From positions 149,001 through 213,000 of the forward strand of contig NZ_JAEHGE010000001.1 of assembly GCF_016097415.1 (NCBI RefSeq): a stretch of 64,000 bases of DNA, given 5' to 3'. Every line of letters starts with the position of its first letter. Within the stretch, counting starts at the first letter, position 1. Shown here piece by piece: positions 9,779 to 23,104 of the stretch. The translations under genes and the position numbers were made by a program. Below the pieces are notes generated by a model. It saw nothing but the letters and a program-made list of their open reading frames with translations, was not told the origin of the DNA and made no database searches. Source of the DNA: a sulfur-oxidizing endosymbiont of Gigantopelta aegis. Lineage in GTDB: Bacteria > Pseudomonadota > Gammaproteobacteria > GRL18.

Positions 9779-11881
9779 CTAATAACCCTGCTTTTTACGT
9801 ATGGCATCAACCACACTGCTAGGGGCTTCGGCGTATTTCTTAAATTCCATCGAATAACTGGCGCGCCCTTGAGTCGCTGAACGCAGTGCCGTCGCATAAC
9901 CAAACATTTCAGATAAAGGTACATCTGCATGTAATAGCTTACCCATCGGCCCATCATCCATCCCTTCAAGGATACCACGACGGCGATTTAAGTCGCCCAT
10001 CACGTCACCCATGTAATTTTCCGGGGTAACGACTTCTACTTTCATTATTGGCTCAAGTAATACCGGATTTGCTTTTTTCGCGCCATCGCGTAAAGCATAC
10101 GATGCAGCCACTTTAAATGCCATCTCATTGGAGTCAACATCATGGTAAGAACCATCATATAAAGTAGCTCTGATATCAACCAATGGAAAACCGGCAATCG
10201 CGCCGTTTTGCATTTGATCCTGAATACCCTTATCCACTGCACCAATATATTCTTTAGGTACGGTACCGCCAACGACTTCGTTGACAAATTCATAACCTGA
10301 ATTTTCTTCAAGCGGCTCTAGTTTTAACCAGACATGGCCATATTGACCACGACCACCCGATTGACGAATAAATTTACCTTCGACTTCAGCCGTTTTACGG
10401 ATGGTTTCCCTATAGGATACCTGTGGTGCTCCGACATTAGCCTCAACAGCGAACTCACGTTTCATTCTATCGACAATAATATCCAGATGCAGTTCACCCA
10501 TACCGGAAATGATGGTCTGACCGGAATCTTCATCGGTTTTAACCCGAAAAGAAGGATCTTCATGGGCTAATTTGCCCAAAGCGACACCCATTTTTTCCTG
10601 ATCAGCCTGTGTTCTAGGCTCAACAGCAACAGAAATAACAGGCTCTGGAAACTCCATTCGCTCTAAAGTAATCACAGCATTCTGAGCACAGAGTGTTTCG
10701 CCGGTAGTCACATCTTTTAAGCCAACTGCAGCGGCAATATCACCAGCACGTACTTCCTTAATCTCTTCACGAGAATTGGCATGCATTTGCAATATCCGGC
10801 CAATACGTTCTTTTTTGCCCTTGGTCGGGTTATATAACATATCACCCGATTTCAGCACCCCGGAGTAAACCCGGAAAAAAGTCAGCGTCCCAACAAAGGG
10901 GTCAGTGGCAATTTTAAAGGCTAAAGCGGCAAAAGGTTCATCATCGGATGCTTCCCGATGCGCCTCGGTTTCATTCTTATCATCCAGTACGCCATTTATT
11001 GCTTTCACTTCCGTGGGTGAAGGCAGATAATAAACAATCGCGTCAAGCATGGCTTGCACACCGATGTTCTTAAAGGCACTACCGCAGCAAACGGGAACAA
11101 TTTCTGTGGTTAAACAGCGTTCACGAATACCTTGATGTATTTCTTCTGCAGATAAATCACCTTCTTCAAGGTACTTATCCATTAATTCTTCATTGGCTTC
11201 TGCTGCCATTTCCAGCAAGTTTTCTCGCCACTCTTCGCAGAGTGCTAGCATATTTTCAGGAATTTCTTTGGCCTGATAATTAATGCCCATGTTTTCGTTT
11301 TCCCAGTAGATGGCTTGCATCTTTACTAGGTCAACGACACCCTCTAATTCCTCTTCAGCACCAATGGGTAGCTGTAGTGGCACGGGGGTAGCACCAAGAC
11401 GCGTTTTTATTTGTTCAACAACGCGTAAAAAATCAGCACCTGAACGATCCATTTTATTAATGAAGGCCATTCTGGGCACTGCGTATTTATTTGCCTGACG
11501 CCATACGGTTTCAGACTGCGGTTCCACACCACCTACGGCACAAAAAACCGCAACTGCACCATCAAGTACGCGTAATGAACGCTCTACTTCAATGGTGAAG
11601 TCAACATGTCCAGGGGTGTCAATAATATTGATGCGATGGGCATCAAATTGTTTGTCCATCCCCTTCCAGAAACAGGTAGTTGCTGCTGAGGTAATGGTAA
11701 TACCCCGTTCCTGTTCCTGTTCCATCCAGTCCATTGTTGCAGCGCCATCGTGTACTTCACCGATTTTATGTGAAACCCCCGTATAATACAGAACGCGTTC
11801 TGTGGTGGTGGTTTTACCCGCATCAATATGAGCCATAATGCCCACATTGCGATATTGGGTAATCGGTGTTTTACGTGCCAC
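9779..11881 (-). CDS. fusA: Elongation factor G
   Basis: 700 residues (E. coli 704). GTPase motifs AHIDAGKTT (about 18-26), DTPGHVDF (about 88-95) and NKMDR (about 142-146) are followed by complete domains II-V, including [13 protein letters not shown] in domain IV. EF-G catalyses translocation and, with RRF, ribosome recycling. The start is GTG at 11881, with a GAGG element upstream. It is in the str operon order rpsL-rpsG-fusA-tuf. Confidence 0.99.
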   Translation of the reverse strand: MARKTPITQYRNVGIMAHIDAGKTTTTERVLYYTGVSHKIGEVHDGAATMDWMEQEQERGITITSAATTCFWKGMDKQFDAHRINIIDTPGHVDFTIEVERSLRVLDGAVAVFCAVGGVEPQSETVWRQANKYAVPRMAFINKMDRSGADFLRVVEQIKTRLGATPVPLQLPIGAEEELEGVVDLVKMQAIYWENENMGINYQAKEIPENMLALCEEWRENLLEMAAEANEELMDKYLEEGDLSAEEIHQGIRERCLTTEIVPVCCGSAFKNIGVQAMLDAIVYYLPSPTEVKAINGVLDDKNETEAHREASDDEPFAALAFKIATDPFVGTLTFFRVYSGVLKSGDMLYNPTKGKKERIGRILQMHANSREEIKEVRAGDIAAAVGLKDVTTGETLCAQNAVITLERMEFPEPVISVAVEPRTQADQEKMGVALGKLAHEDPSFRVKTDEDSGQTIISGMGELHLDIIVDRMKREFAVEANVGAPQVSYRETIRKTAEVEGKFIRQSGGRGQYGHVWLKLEPLEENSGYEFVNEVVGGTVPKEYIGAVDKGIQDQMQNGAIAGFPLVDIRATLYDGSYHDVDSNEMAFKVAASYALRDGAKKANPVLLEPIMKVEVVTPENYMGDVMGDLNRRRGILEGMDDGPMGKLLHADVPLSEMFGYATALRSATQGRASYSMEFKKYAEAPSSVVDAIRKKQGY

Positions 11882-11990
11882 TGCTAAAAAAACCTCTAAA
11901 CGTTTTTATTGGGACTGGATGGTTAAAATTTTCGCCTGCGAACAACCGCTAAGTTGTCCCAGGACATGATAAAACAAGTTTATCGTTTTT

Positions 11991-12467
<477 letters not shown>

Positions 12468-12598
12468 TTACCTTTCTCTATTTGACTCAGCTTTTGCTGG
12501 GTCGTATGTTCTAAGATACTTACAGGTGACGTCTTTGGAAGATAACTGACTGAGCAATTATCTGACATTTCAGGCCTGTATGCGCTTTGCTCGTTTTA

Positions 12599-12653
12599 TA
12601 TAGCTCAAGGCTGTTTATATAGCTCAAGGCTGTTTATATAGCTCAAGGCTGTA
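12599..12653. repeat. 19-bp tandem repeat, about 3 units
   Basis: The unit TAGCTCAAGGCTGTTTATA is present twice in full (12601-12619 and 12620-12638) and once in part (12639-12653) in the rpsL-rpsG gap. It is short, perfect and A/T-flanked, so slippage is the likely origin. It has no coding content. Confidence 0.85.
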
Positions 12654-12666
12654 TAAAAACAAGACT

Positions 12667-13038
12667 TTATTTTGGACGTTTAGTACCGTATTTCGAGCGA
12701 CCTTGACGACGATCGTCAACACCCGCAGTATCTAATGTGCCACGTACCGTATGATAACGAACACCCGGTAAATCCTTAACACGACCGCCACGAATCAAGA
12801 TAACACTATGTTCCTGAAGATTGTGACCTTCACCACCAATATAGGTAGATACTTCGAAGCCACTGGTCAGACGAACACGCGCTACTTTACGTAATGCTGA
12901 GTTAGGTTTTTTAGGTGTTGTTGTGTAAACACGAGTACAAACGCCACGACGCTGAGGACAAGCCTGCAGTGCTGGAACATTACTCTTGGTTACTTGGCGT
13001 TTACGTGGTTTACGTACCAATTGGTTGGTAGTTGCCAT
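12667..13038 (-). CDS. rpsL: 30S ribosomal protein S12
   Basis: 123 residues from the ATG at 13038 ([15 protein letters not shown]). This start is chosen over a longer frame opening at 13092 because it matches the family N-terminus and has GGAG about 11 bases upstream; the extension lies over a leader hairpin. [18 protein letters not shown] and [14 protein letters not shown] are wild-type in the regions where streptomycin-resistance changes occur. The aspartate of KDLPG is the RimO methylthiolation site in E. coli. S12 is the decoding-centre protein and first gene of the str operon. Confidence 0.98.
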   Translation of the reverse strand: MATTNQLVRKPRKRQVTKSNVPALQACPQRRGVCTRVYTTTPKKPNSALRKVARVRLTSGFEVSTYIGGEGHNLQEHSVILIRGGRVKDLPGVRYHTVRGTLDTAGVDDRRQGRSKYGTKRPK

Positions 13039-13066
13039 AAACTTTTTTTCTCCACACAATAAACAA

Positions 13067-13089
13067 CAGGCTGGGAACACCCCAGCCTG
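13067..13089 (-). promoter_or_regulatory. rpsL leader hairpin
   Basis: The leader between the rpsL promoter and its start codon contains a perfect 9-bp stem, CAGGCTGGG against CCCAGCCTG, with a 5-base loop. It ends about 28 bases before the ATG. A role in transcript stability or autoregulation is inference only. Confidence 0.55.
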
Positions 13090-13101
13090 CAAGGACGGAC
13101 A

Positions 13102-13130
13102 AATATAAACACTTGGCTTGTATTTGTCAA
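13102..13130 (-). promoter_or_regulatory. Sigma70-type promoter of the str operon
   Basis: On the minus strand TTGACA (13130-13125) and TATATT (13107-13102) are exactly 17 bases apart. Transcription would start around 13095, giving a leader of about 57 bases before rpsL. This fits the start of the rpsL-rpsG-fusA-tuf operon. Confidence 0.8.
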
Positions 13131-13137
13131 GTTATTT

Positions 13138-13238
13138 GTAGGTGGCGGTGAGTACAACGAACCCCAACAACGCTGAACAGAAAGACTTAAATCTGCTCAA
13201 TTATATGTTGGGGTTCGCTGCGCTCAACGCCAACCTAC
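13138..13238. repeat. Inverted repeat with GTAGGTTGGCG-type ends
   Basis: A left arm GTAGGTGGCGGTGAG...GAACCCCAAC and a near-complementary right arm ending CAACGCCAACCTAC enclose a loop of about 40 bases between rpoC and the rpsL promoter. There is no coding content. It resembles palindromic intergenic repeats widespread in Gammaproteobacteria and may act at RNA level as a 3' structure. Confidence 0.75.
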
Positions 13239-13266
13239 GGTTCTCCCTCTAAAAGGGAGTTAAAAA

Positions 13267-16200
13267 CTAGCTTTCTAAACTGCTGATTTCATCTTTCAAT
13301 GAATAGCGTTCTTTATCTTTCTGACGACGTTTGCGACGTTCTTTATGGTAAGTCAGTCCGGTTCCAGCTGGAATCAGACGACCAACAATGACGTTTTCTT
13401 TCAGGCCGCGAAGTTCATCTATCTTGCCACTCACCGATGCTTCAGTCAGAACACGGGTAGTCTCCTGGAATGAAGCCGCTGAGATAAAGGATTCTGTTGC
13501 CAGAGATGCCTTAGTAATACCTAATAGCAAGCGCTGGAAAGTAGCTGGCATTTTGCCATCTTTTTCCATTTTCAGGTTTTCTTCAACAATGGTAGAAAAT
13601 TCAACCTGCTCACCCTTGATAAAGCGCGTATCACCGGCATCATTAATTTCAGCACGCTTAATCATCTGACGTACGATGACTTCGATGTGCTTATCATTAA
13701 TTTTTACACCCTGTAAGCGATACACTTCCTGAACTTCATTAACAATATAATTCGCCAGTTCCTGTTCGCCTTTCAGACGTAAGATATCATGAGGGTTTGT
13801 TGCGCCATCAGAAACGACTTCACCCTTCTCAACTGACTCACCTTCAAAGACATTAATATGACGCCACTTTGGTAGTAACTCTTCATATCCCTTGCCTTCT
13901 TTAGGCGTAATAACCAGACGTTGCTTGCCCTTGGTTTCTTTACCAAAGCTCACAACACCGGAGATTTCTGCCAAGATGTAAGGCTCTTTTGGCTTTCTCG
14001 CTTCAAATAAGTCGGCAACCCGTGGTAAACCACCGGTAATATCCTTAGTTTTTGAAGATTCCTGAGGAATACGAGCAACCGCATCACCCACACCAACCGT
14101 ATCGCCATCGGCGTGGTTGACAATCGCACCAGCCGGTAGGGCATATTGCGCTGGAATATCGGTATCCAGAATATTCAGCTCATTACCATCGGCATCAAGT
14201 AATTTCACCATAGGACGTAAATCTTTAGCACTGCCTGCGCGTTGCTTCGGATCAATGACCACCAATGAACTCAGTCCAGTAATGGTATCCGTTTCTTTGT
14301 TAACCGTAATGCCGTCAATAAAATCAATAAAACGTACCACACCAGCCACTTCAGTAATAACAGGATGGGTATGTGGATCCCAATTAGCAACCACATCACC
14401 ACCATTGGCTTCTGAACCATCATTGACCGATAAAGAAGCACCATAAGGGACTTTATAACGCTCACGTTCACGACCATGACTATCAGCAACTGTTAATTCG
14501 CCAGAACGAGAAACAGCGATATTATTGCCGGTAGAAATTTGCTTAACGGTCTTAATATTATGTAAACGCACGGTACCAGTTGATTTAATTTCAATGCTAT
14601 TAACCGAAGCGGCACGTGATGCAGCACCACCAATGTGGAAGGTACGCATGGTTAACTGTGTTCCCGGCTCACCAATCGATTGCGCGGCAATAACACCGAC
14701 AGCTTCACCCATATTAACCTTATGACCACGCGCCAAATCACGACCATAACAGGTCGCACAGATACCATGACGGGTTTCACAAGCAATCGGTGAACGCACT
14801 TTCATGTGATCAACATTTAACTCTTCGAGTTGTTCACACCAGGCTTCGTCCAGTAGTGTTCCCTTGGGAATAATGACTTCGTCACCATTGGCTTTGATTA
14901 CATCCGCAGCAACGATACGACCTAGCACTCTTTCGCGTAGTGGCTCAACAACATCACCACCTTCAATCAGAGACTGAACCATGATGCCATCATCAGTACC
15001 ACAATCATCTTCAACCACCACTAAATCTTGTGATGCATCTACCAGACGACGGGTCAGATAACCGGAGTTTGCTGTTTTCAGTGCCGTATCGGCCAAACCT
15101 TTACGCGCACCGTGAGTGGAAATAAAGTACTGAAGTACGCTCAGTCCTTCACGGAAGTTTGCTGTAATTGGTGTTTCAATGATTGAACCATCGGGTTTAG
15201 CCATCAAACCACGCATACCTGACAACTGTCTAATCTGTGCGGCACTACCACGAGCACCAGAGTCAGCCATCATATAAACAGAGTTAAACGAGGTCTGTTT
15301 AATGACCGTGCCTTTGACTGGAATTGAATCTTTAAGGTCATCAGGTACGATGTCTTTTAACGGTAAGCCAGAAACAGTAGAAGTCGGTACATAATCAATT
15401 TCAATGGAGTCAGTTTCCAAATTATCCATCATTGATTTGGCAACATGCTCATTGGCATGTGACCAAATATCAATTACCTTGTTATAACGCTCACCATTAG
15501 TGACCAGACCCGACTCATATTGCTCCTGAATTTCTTGAACTTCTTTTTCTGCCTTGTCGATAATTTCATATTTATCGTCAGGAATCACCATGTCGTTAAC
15601 ACCAAAGGATGCACCCGAGCGTGCCGCAAAAGCAAAACCGATATACATTAATTGGTCAGCAAAAATAACTGTTTCTTTCAAACCAACATTGCGATAACAA
15701 GCATTGATCAGGGCAGAGATTGCCTTTTTGGTCAAATCTTTATTCAGTAAGTCGAATGATAGGCCACGTGGTAATATCTTCGTTAAAATCGTACGACCAA
15801 CCGTAGTATCGACAATACGAGTCCGATCTACCAACTCACCGTCTTCATTTGGGAAGGCTTCAGTGATACGTGATTTCACTTTCGCATGAAGCACAACATG
15901 ACCACCTTCAAAAGCACGCTCAGCTTCCATCTGGTTGGCAAACATCATGCCCTCACCCTTACTATTGATCAGTTCACGGGTCATATAGTACAGACCTAAG
16001 ACCACATCCTGTGAAGGAACGATAATAGGCTCACCATTAGCTGGTGATAAAATATTGTTTGATGCCATCATCAAGGAGCGCGCTTCAAGCTGCGCTTCAA
16101 TGGATAATGGTATGTGAACCGCCATTTGGTCACCATCGAAATCGGCATTGAACGCAGTACAAACTAATGGGTGCAATTGAATCGCCTTACCTTCAATTAA

Positions 16201-17520
16201 TACTGGTTCAAAGGCCTGAATGCCCAGACGGTGAAGTGTAGGCGCGCGGTTAAGCATGATGGGATGTTCACGAATCACCTCTTCGAGGATATCCCAAACT
16301 TCCGGACCTTCACGCTCGACCATTTTCTTAGCGGCTTTAATGGTAGTGGCTAAGCCACGTAATTCCAGCTTGCTGAAAATAAAGGGTTTGAATAATTCCA
16401 AGGCCATTTTCTTAGGCAGACCACACTGATGTAAACGTAGGGTAGGACCAACCACGATCACAGAACGACCGGAATAATCCACACGTTTACCCAACAAGTT
16501 CTGACGGAAACGACCTTGCTTACCCTTAATCATATCAGCTAAGGATTTTAGAGGACGCTTGTTAGAACCCGTAATAGCACGACCACGACGACCATTATCT
16601 AACAAGGCATCAACGGATTCCTGCAACATACGCTTTTCGTTACGGACAATAATATCCGGTGCATTCAACTCTAATAAGCGTTTTAGACGATTATTACGGT
16701 TAATAACACGACGGTATAAGTCATTCAAATCTGAAGTAGCAAAACGTCCGCCTTCAAGTGGGACTAACGGACGTAAATCAGGTGGCAGAACAGGTAGAAT
16801 GGTCATTACCATCCATTCTGGCTTGTTATTGGATTGCTGAAAAGCTTCCATTAACTTCAGACGCTTACTGAACTTTTTCAGTTTGGTTTCTGATTCCGTA
16901 CCATCCATAGCTTCGCGGATCATGGCGATTTCTTTAGGCACGGTAATGACTTTTAACAATTCACGAACCGCTTCAGCACCCATGCGGGCATCAAAATCAT
17001 CACCATATTCTTCAATGGCATCCAGATATTGATCATCGGTTAAAATCTGGTTTTTCTCCAGAGTCGTCATACCCGGATCGATAACCACGAATGCTTCAAA
17101 ATAAAGTACTCGCTCTATATCACGTAGCGTCATGTCTAAAATCAAACCCATACGAGAAGGCAAAGATTTTAAGTACCAGATATGTGCGACTGGGCTGGCG
17201 AGATCAATATGACCCATGCGATCACGACGTACTTTAGATTGTGTCACTTCAACGCCACACTTTTCGCAGATGACACCACGGTGTTTCAAACGCTTATATT
17301 TTCCACATAAGCATTCGTAATCTTTAACTGGGCCAAAAATTTTGGCACAAAATAAACCGTCACGTTCAGGTTTGAAGGTACGGTAGTTAATGGTTTCTGG
17401 TTTTTTTACTTCACCATAAGACCATGATTTGATCTTAGCCGGTGAAGCAAGTCCTATGCGGATGGCGTCAAAATCGTCGAACTGATTTTGCTGTTTTATG
17501 AGATTTAATAAATCTTTCAA
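13267..17520 (-). CDS. rpoC: RNA polymerase beta' subunit
   Basis: 1417 residues (E. coli 1407). The N-terminal zinc site ([20 protein letters not shown], about 70-89), the catalytic NADFDGDQ (about 460-467) and the second zinc cluster ([19 protein letters not shown] region) are all visible. The start appears to be TTG at 17520, with AGAGGA upstream and the family N-terminus MKDLLNLIK. It follows rpoB by 119 bases containing a palindromic repeat. Confidence 0.99.
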   Translation of the reverse strand: MKDLLNLIKQQNQFDDFDAIRIGLASPAKIKSWSYGEVKKPETINYRTFKPERDGLFCAKIFGPVKDYECLCGKYKRLKHRGVICEKCGVEVTQSKVRRDRMGHIDLASPVAHIWYLKSLPSRMGLILDMTLRDIERVLYFEAFVVIDPGMTTLEKNQILTDDQYLDAIEEYGDDFDARMGAEAVRELLKVITVPKEIAMIREAMDGTESETKLKKFSKRLKLMEAFQQSNNKPEWMVMTILPVLPPDLRPLVPLEGGRFATSDLNDLYRRVINRNNRLKRLLELNAPDIIVRNEKRMLQESVDALLDNGRRGRAITGSNKRPLKSLADMIKGKQGRFRQNLLGKRVDYSGRSVIVVGPTLRLHQCGLPKKMALELFKPFIFSKLELRGLATTIKAAKKMVEREGPEVWDILEEVIREHPIMLNRAPTLHRLGIQAFEPVLIEGKAIQLHPLVCTAFNADFDGDQMAVHIPLSIEAQLEARSLMMASNNILSPANGEPIIVPSQDVVLGLYYMTRELINSKGEGMMFANQMEAERAFEGGHVVLHAKVKSRITEAFPNEDGELVDRTRIVDTTVGRTILTKILPRGLSFDLLNKDLTKKAISALINACYRNVGLKETVIFADQLMYIGFAFAARSGASFGVNDMVIPDDKYEIIDKAEKEVQEIQEQYESGLVTNGERYNKVIDIWSHANEHVAKSMMDNLETDSIEIDYVPTSTVSGLPLKDIVPDDLKDSIPVKGTVIKQTSFNSVYMMADSGARGSAAQIRQLSGMRGLMAKPDGSIIETPITANFREGLSVLQYFISTHGARKGLADTALKTANSGYLTRRLVDASQDLVVVEDDCGTDDGIMVQSLIEGGDVVEPLRERVLGRIVAADVIKANGDEVIIPKGTLLDEAWCEQLEELNVDHMKVRSPIACETRHGICATCYGRDLARGHKVNMGEAVGVIAAQSIGEPGTQLTMRTFHIGGAASRAASVNSIEIKSTGTVRLHNIKTVKQISTGNNIAVSRSGELTVADSHGRERERYKVPYGASLSVNDGSEANGGDVVANWDPHTHPVITEVAGVVRFIDFIDGITVNKETDTITGLSSLVVIDPKQRAGSAKDLRPMVKLLDADGNELNILDTDIPAQYALPAGAIVNHADGDTVGVGDAVARIPQESSKTKDITGGLPRVADLFEARKPKEPYILAEISGVVSFGKETKGKQRLVITPKEGKGYEELLPKWRHINVFEGESVEKGEVVSDGATNPHDILRLKGEQELANYIVNEVQEVYRLQGVKINDKHIEVIVRQMIKRAEINDAGDTRFIKGEQVEFSTIVEENLKMEKDGKMPATFQRLLLGITKASLATESFISAASFQETTRVLTEASVSGKIDELRGLKENVIVGRLIPAGTGLTYHKERRKRRQKDKERYSLKDEISSLES

Positions 17521-17596
17521 CTTGATATCCTCTACTAATGCGCCATGTGGGGCTGGTTATTTTCCAGACCCGGAATTTTGGTTTGAGCTTGTTTGC

Positions 17597-17637
17597 CTTC
17601 TAGAAAGAAGGGGGAGGCTTTATACTTCCCCCTCTTG
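17597..17637. repeat. Palindromic repeat in the rpoB-rpoC gap
   Basis: GAAGGGGGAGGC is mirrored by TTCCCCCTC with a short A/T loop, in the same C/G-tract family as 8265-8293 and 21875-21910. No convincing U-tract follows on the minus strand, so it should not stop rpoBC transcription. Confidence 0.55.
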
Positions 17638-17639
17638 GC

Positions 17640-20600
17640 CTAATCGACCTGCTCTAGTTCGATGTCGATGCCTAGGGCACGTATTTCTTTCAGTAATACG
17701 TTGAATGACTCAGGCATTCCGGCATCGATGCGGTGGTCGCCATCAACAATGTTTTTATACATTCTGGTACGACCCGTCACGTCATCAGATTTAACGGTCA
17801 ACATTTCCTGCAAGGTATAGGCAGCACCATAAGCTTCCAGAGCCCAGACTTCCATCTCTCCGAAGCGCTGACCACCAAACTGTGCTTTACCACCTAGAGG
17901 CTGCTGTGTTACCAGACTATAAGGACCGGTTGAACGTGCATGCATCTTGTCATCAACCAAGTGGTTGAGTTTGAGCATATACATATAGCCCACAGTGACC
18001 GGACGATCAAACTTATTACCGGTACGACCATCATAAAGTACTGACTGACCAGACTCATCATAGCCGGCAAGTTCTAACATACGTTTAATTTCACTTTCTG
18101 CAGCACCATCAAATACCGGTGTTGCCATAGGCACACCACCTTTGAGATTCTTACATAGCGCCAGTATGTCGGTATCACTCAGGCTGTCTAAGTCTTCTTT
18201 AACACCAGCACTTTCGTTATAGATCTTGTGCAGATATTCACGTAGCTTTTTGACTTTCTCAGCTTCTGCTGCTTTTTCTTGCAACATATCACCAATTTTC
18301 AGTCCCAGACCTCTAGCAGCCCAACCTAAGTGAGTTTCTAATACCTGACCCACGTTCATACGAGAAGGTACACCCAATGGGTTAAGTACGATATCGACAG
18401 TACGACCGTCTTCCAGATAAGGCATATCTTCAACTGGTACAATAGTGGAAATGACACCCTTGTTACCATGACGACCTGCCATCTTATCACCAGGCTGTAT
18501 ACGACGTTTAACCGCCATATAAACCTTGACCATTTTCAGTACGCCAGGTGCTAAATCATCACCGGCAACAATTTTCAGACGTTTTTCTTCGAATTGCTCG
18601 TCAAATTCTTTACGGGCATTTTCCAGATTTTCTGATAATTTTTCTAACTGAGTCTGGGTTTCAGTATCACGCATTTTGATATCGAACCACTTGCTACGCG
18701 ATGGAATTTCAGCCAGAGCTTCAGCAGTAACCTTGTCACCGGCATTCATGCCAGGGCCACCATCAACGATTTGATCGAGAATGACACGTTCAACACGGGC
18801 ATAAGTATCTTTTTCCACAATGCGGAACTGATCCATCATGTCCTTGCGTACTGAGGCCAGAGCATCTTCTTCAATTGACTTAGCACGGGCATCTTTTTCT
18901 AGGCCATCACGAGTGAAAACCTGAACGTCGATAATAGTACCGACTTTGCTGCCTGAAACGCGCAGTGAAGTATCTTTCACGTCAGAGGCTTTTTCACCAA
19001 AGATAGCACGTAGTAATTTTTCTTCCGGTGTTAATTGTGTTTCACCCTTAGGTGTCACTTTACCCACCAGAATATCACCACCTTTAACCTCAGCACCGAT
19101 ATAAACGATACCGGACTCATCCAGTTTCGCTAATGCCGATTCACCTACATTAGGAATATCACTGGTGATTTCTTCTGAGCCTAATTTAGTATCACGAGCG
19201 ATACACGTCAGTTCTTCAATGTGAATGGTAGTGAAACGATCTTCTTCAACCATACGTTCGGAAATAAGAATCGAATCTTCGAAGTTATAACCATTCCAAG
19301 GCATGAAGGCGATCATCATATTCTGACCCAGTGCTAATTCTCCGATATCCGTTGAAGGACCATCGGCCAGCACATCACCACGAGCAATCACATCACCTTC
19401 TTTAACCAACGGACGTTGATTAATACAGGTATTTTGATTAGAACGGGTGTATTTAGTCAGATTATAAATATCAACACCCGACTCACCCGGCAAGGTTTCT
19501 TCATCATTGACACGAATCACAATACGAGACGCATCACACTTGTCAATAAGTCCACCACGGCGAGCAATTGCAGCCACACCGGAGTCAATCGCAACCGTAC
19601 GTTCCATACCGGTTCCAACTAAAGGCTTATCAGCTTTTAGTGTCGGTACAGCCTGACGTTGCATGTTTGAACCCATCAAGGCACGGTTAGCATCATCGTG
19701 TTCTAAGAATGGAATCATTGATGCCGCTACCGAGACAATCTGTCTGGGTGAGACATCAATATAATTCACCTTATCCGGTGAATAGGTAGTAAATTCATTT
19801 AAGTGACGACAATTAACAATAGCATCAGTAATCTTACCATCATCATCAATCGTTGCATTGGCCTGAGCAATAACAAACTCAGATTCATCAATCGCGGACA
19901 AGTAGTCAATTTGATCGGTTAGCTTACTATCAACGACCTTACGGTAAGGCGACTCAAGGAAACCATAATCATTAGTACGGGCATATACAGACAGGGAGTT
20001 AATCAAACCAATATTTGGTCCCTCAGGTGTTTCAATCGGACAAACACGACCATAGTGAGTTGGATGTACATCACGCACTTCAAAACCTGCGCGTTCACGC
20101 GTCAGACCACCGGGGCCTAAGGCTGAAACACGACGTTTATGAGTGATTTCAGATAATGGATTATTTTGATCCATAAACTGTGATAACTGGCTGGAGCCAA
20201 AGAATTCTTTAATCGCTGCTGAAACAGGCTTGGCATTAATGAGTTCCTGAGGCATCAGGTTATCGGCTTCTGCTAATGTTAAACGTTCTTTAACAGCACG
20301 TTCAACACGAACTAAACCGACGCGGAACTGGTTTTCTGCCATTTCACCAACGCTACGTACACGTCGATTGCCTAGGTGATCGATGTCATCAACGACGCCC
20401 TTACCATTTTTAATATTTAATAAGGTGTCAATGACCGCAATAATGTCTTCATTTGATAAGACACCCTCGCCGGTCAGATCTTCACGACCGATACGGCGGT
20501 TAAATTTCATCCTACCTACGGCTGATAAATCATAACGTTCTTCAGCAAAGAATAGATTAGAAAATAATGCTTCTGCTGCTTCTTTAGTGGGGGGCTCGCC

Positions 20601-21737
20601 TGGACGCATCATACGATAAATCTCGACTTGTGCTTCAAGCTTGGTCGAAGAGGGATCGATACGCAGTGTTTCAGAAATAAAAGCACCAGCATCTAAATCA
20701 TTAGTATAAATGGTTTTAACGTCAGTTACTTTTGCTTCCAGTAATTTTTCTAATAATTCTTCAGTGATTTCATCATTGGCATTGGCTACGATTTCACCGG
20801 TTTCTTTATCAACGATATTTGTGGCGATTGCCTTACCAAAAAGAATTTCCAATGGAACGCGCATATATTCCATTTTTGACTTATCAATTTGGCGCACTAA
20901 ACGTGCAGTAATACGACGACCTTGTTCTACTAGAACAGTCCCTTCACTATCTTTAATATCAAAGCTAAAGGTTTCGCCACGCATTCTTTCTGAAACGACT
21001 TTAATTTCTGCGCCCGTTTCACTGATTTTGAATTCTTCAAAATCAAAGAACATATCCAATATTTGCTCTGATTCATAACCTAGAGCGCGCAATAAAATGG
21101 TGGCTGGTAATTTGCGCCGTCTATCAATACGAACAAAGACGTTATCCTTAGGGTCAAATTCAAAATCTAACCAAGAACCACGGTATGGAATCACCCGGGC
21201 ATTAAACAATAATTTACCGGATGAATGAGTTTTACCCTTGTCATGATCAAAGAATACGCCAGGACTTCTATGTAATTGTGAAACAATAACACGCTCAGTA
21301 CCATTAATAATGAAAGTACCATTGCCCGTCATCAGAGGAATTTCACCCATGAAAACTTCTTGCTCACGAATATCTTTTACTTTTTTGTTCTTAGCACTGG
21401 ATTCTTTATCATAAATAATCAGGCGTAACTTGACGCGTAAAGGTGCAGAGTAGGTTACACCACGAGTGCGACATTCGCGCTCATCAAAGGCCGGTTTACC
21501 CAGTCTATAGCTGATGTATTCAAGTGCGGCATTGCCAGAAAAGCTGACAATTGGAAACACTGATTTAAAAGCACCTTCCAGACCGACTTCATTGCGTCCT
21601 TCAGGGTTAACTTCAGATTGTAAAAATTTACGGAATGAATCCAGCTGAATAGCCAGTAAGTAAGGTACATCCATAATTCCTTTAGCGATGCCAAAGTTCT
21701 TACGAATACGTTTTTTTTCTGTAAATGAATAGGCCAT
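17640..21737 (-). CDS. rpoB: RNA polymerase beta subunit
   Basis: 1365 residues (E. coli 1342). The rifampicin-binding region reads [20 protein letters not shown] followed by [10 protein letters not shown], that is, wild-type at positions commonly changed in resistance. The C-terminus has [20 protein letters not shown]. The subunit forms the catalytic pincer with beta'. Start ATG at 21737; the gene follows rplL after a strong hairpin at 21960-21988. Confidence 0.99.
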   Translation of the reverse strand: MAYSFTEKKRIRKNFGIAKGIMDVPYLLAIQLDSFRKFLQSEVNPEGRNEVGLEGAFKSVFPIVSFSGNAALEYISYRLGKPAFDERECRTRGVTYSAPLRVKLRLIIYDKESSAKNKKVKDIREQEVFMGEIPLMTGNGTFIINGTERVIVSQLHRSPGVFFDHDKGKTHSSGKLLFNARVIPYRGSWLDFEFDPKDNVFVRIDRRRKLPATILLRALGYESEQILDMFFDFEEFKISETGAEIKVVSERMRGETFSFDIKDSEGTVLVEQGRRITARLVRQIDKSKMEYMRVPLEILFGKAIATNIVDKETGEIVANANDEITEELLEKLLEAKVTDVKTIYTNDLDAGAFISETLRIDPSSTKLEAQVEIYRMMRPGEPPTKEAAEALFSNLFFAEERYDLSAVGRMKFNRRIGREDLTGEGVLSNEDIIAVIDTLLNIKNGKGVVDDIDHLGNRRVRSVGEMAENQFRVGLVRVERAVKERLTLAEADNLMPQELINAKPVSAAIKEFFGSSQLSQFMDQNNPLSEITHKRRVSALGPGGLTRERAGFEVRDVHPTHYGRVCPIETPEGPNIGLINSLSVYARTNDYGFLESPYRKVVDSKLTDQIDYLSAIDESEFVIAQANATIDDDGKITDAIVNCRHLNEFTTYSPDKVNYIDVSPRQIVSVAASMIPFLEHDDANRALMGSNMQRQAVPTLKADKPLVGTGMERTVAIDSGVAAIARRGGLIDKCDASRIVIRVNDEETLPGESGVDIYNLTKYTRSNQNTCINQRPLVKEGDVIARGDVLADGPSTDIGELALGQNMMIAFMPWNGYNFEDSILISERMVEEDRFTTIHIEELTCIARDTKLGSEEITSDIPNVGESALAKLDESGIVYIGAEVKGGDILVGKVTPKGETQLTPEEKLLRAIFGEKASDVKDTSLRVSGSKVGTIIDVQVFTRDGLEKDARAKSIEEDALASVRKDMMDQFRIVEKDTYARVERVILDQIVDGGPGMNAGDKVTAEALAEIPSRSKWFDIKMRDTETQTQLEKLSENLENARKEFDEQFEEKRLKIVAGDDLAPGVLKMVKVYMAVKRRIQPGDKMAGRHGNKGVISTIVPVEDMPYLEDGRTVDIVLNPLGVPSRMNVGQVLETHLGWAARGLGLKIGDMLQEKAAEAEKVKKLREYLHKIYNESAGVKEDLDSLSDTDILALCKNLKGGVPMATPVFDGAAESEIKRMLELAGYDESGQSVLYDGRTGNKFDRPVTVGYMYMLKLNHLVDDKMHARSTGPYSLVTQQPLGGKAQFGGQRFGEMEVWALEAYGAAYTLQEMLTVKSDDVTGRTRMYKNIVDGDHRIDAGMPESFNVLLKEIRALGIDIELEQVD

Positions 21738-21874
21738 TTATGTTCCCGAGCAGTCTCTGTTAAAGATCACTATTGTTTAAGATAGTGAGCGTCTAGGGGT
21801 ATGCTTGCAAGGATCATTCGTTTGACGGATGAAGCTTGTTTGCATATTCGAGTTATCTCAACTATTGACACTGG

Positions 21875-21910
21875 CCTTACTCCCCCCTTCTAAAGAAGGG
21901 GGGAGTAAGG
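21875..21910. repeat. Perfect palindrome CCTTACTCCCCCC..., rplL-rpoB gap
   Basis: A 36-base near-perfect palindrome whose arms begin CCTTACTCCCCCCTTCT, lying between rplL and rpoB just downstream of the attenuator-like hairpin. It is the cleanest copy of the C/G-tract repeat family in this window. Confidence 0.75.
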
Positions 21911-21959
21911 GCAAAAGCGACAGAATAAATAGTTCAAATAATTCGTATTTTAGAAACGG

Positions 21960-21988
21960 AAAAAGGCCGGTGGTCAAGACCACCGGCC
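21960..21988 (-). terminator. Attenuator/terminator between rplL and rpoB
   Basis: On the minus strand an 11-bp stem GGCCGGTGGTC / GACCACCGGCC with a 2-base loop is followed by TTTTTCC, the layout of an intrinsic terminator. In E. coli a partial terminator at the same place lowers rpoBC expression relative to rplJL. The same role is inferred here. Confidence 0.8.
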
Positions 21989-22053
21989 ATTTTCAGTTTT
22001 ACTGTCTCTTTGTGCCAAAAAAGGTTACAAAAAAACAGTAAAAATGCAATGCC

Positions 22054-22431
22054 TTACTTAAGTTCGACAGATGCACCAGCTTCTTCAAGCTGCTTTTTGA
22101 TTTCTTCAGCTTCAGCTTTTTCAACGCCTTCTTTAACAGGAGCAGGAGCGCCATCAACAACACCCTTAGCTTCTTTAAGACCTAAACCTGTGATAGCGCG
22201 TACAGCTTTAATGACGTTTACTTTCTTGTCACCTACAGCAGTCAGAATTACATCAAATTCAGTTTGCTCAGCAGCGTCACCACCAGCGTCACCGCCAGCA
22301 GCAGGTGCAGCAGCAACTGCAACAGCAGCAGTTACACCAAATTTTTCTTCCATTGCTTCAATAAGTTCCACAACTTCCATTACAGACATATTAGCAATTG
22401 CTTCTAACATTTCGTCTTTAGATACAGCCAT
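22054..22431 (-). CDS. rplL: 50S ribosomal protein L7/L12
   Basis: 125 residues (E. coli 121). It has an N-terminal dimerisation helix, an Ala/Gly-rich hinge ([19 protein letters not shown], about 33-51) and the C-terminal factor-binding domain with [18 protein letters not shown]. Multiple copies form the stalk that recruits GTPase factors. Downstream partner of rplJ. Confidence 0.98.
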   Translation of the reverse strand: MAVSKDEMLEAIANMSVMEVVELIEAMEEKFGVTAAVAVAAAPAAGGDAGGDAAEQTEFDVILTAVGDKKVNVIKAVRAITGLGLKEAKGVVDGAPAPVKEGVEKAEAEEIKKQLEEAGASVELK

Positions 22432-22576
22432 TTTAAAACTCCAAATTTTTCTTGCTAATGAATCAACTTCGACTTTTTTGATCGAGTGATTTAACTAGCG
22501 TGTTGGTTTACCAATAAATTATTTCTTCTATAGCGAACATCGGCATATAACTTAATATAATAAGATGCTATCAGCC

Positions 22577-23104
22577 TTAGCTGGCTTCCTTCTGATCGCG
22601 AACAGCTGCGATAGTACGAACCAGTTTTGTATGCGGCTCTGCCAGAGTGCGAACAAATTTCGAAATAGGTGCTTTCATAACAGACATCAACATGCCGATT
22701 GCTTGATCCTTAGTAGGCATCTTCGCAAGGACAACAACATCTTTAGGTGCAAGTAATTTACCGCCAATTGAGACAATTTTTACTTCCAGCTTGTTATTTT
22801 CTTTCACAAATTCAGAAATGACTCGACCCGCAGCACCTGGATCTTCTTGCGAAAAAGCAAGAACCAGTGCGCCAGTCAGTTCACTTTGAATACATTCGAA
22901 ATCTGTACCCTCTACAGCGCGTCTAGCCAGGGAATTCTTCACCACACGAAGATAAACACCATCAGCACGTGCCTTAGCACGTAGCTCGTTCATTTCGTTT
23001 GATTCGATACCCTGATAAACAGCACCTACAACAGAGTGTGCATTTGCGGCTATTTCAGCTACTTCAGCGACAATCGCTTTTTTACCTTCAATAGATAAAG
23101 CCAC
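22577..23104 (-). CDS. rplJ: 50S ribosomal protein L10
   Basis: 175 residues (E. coli 165). MALSIEGKKAIVAEVAEIA is the L10 N-terminus, followed by the rRNA-binding domain and a C-terminal helix that carries L12 dimers. The start is GTG at 23104, preceded by GAGAGGTGAG. In E. coli L10 or its L12 complex represses the operon through the long leader, and a long structured leader is present here too. Confidence 0.98.
   Translation of the reverse strand: MALSIEGKKAIVAEVAEIAANAHSVVGAVYQGIESNEMNELRAKARADGVYLRVVKNSLARRAVEGTDFECIQSELTGALVLAFSQEDPGAAGRVISEFVKENNKLEVKIVSIGGKLLAPKDVVVLAKMPTKDQAIGMLMSVMKAPISKFVRTLAEPHTKLVRTIAAVRDQKEAS

Noticed and set aside
13039-13092. Longer S12 with an 18-residue N-terminal extension
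   Set aside because: The family start [11 protein letters not shown] at 13038 has its own ribosome site, and the extension overlaps a leader hairpin.
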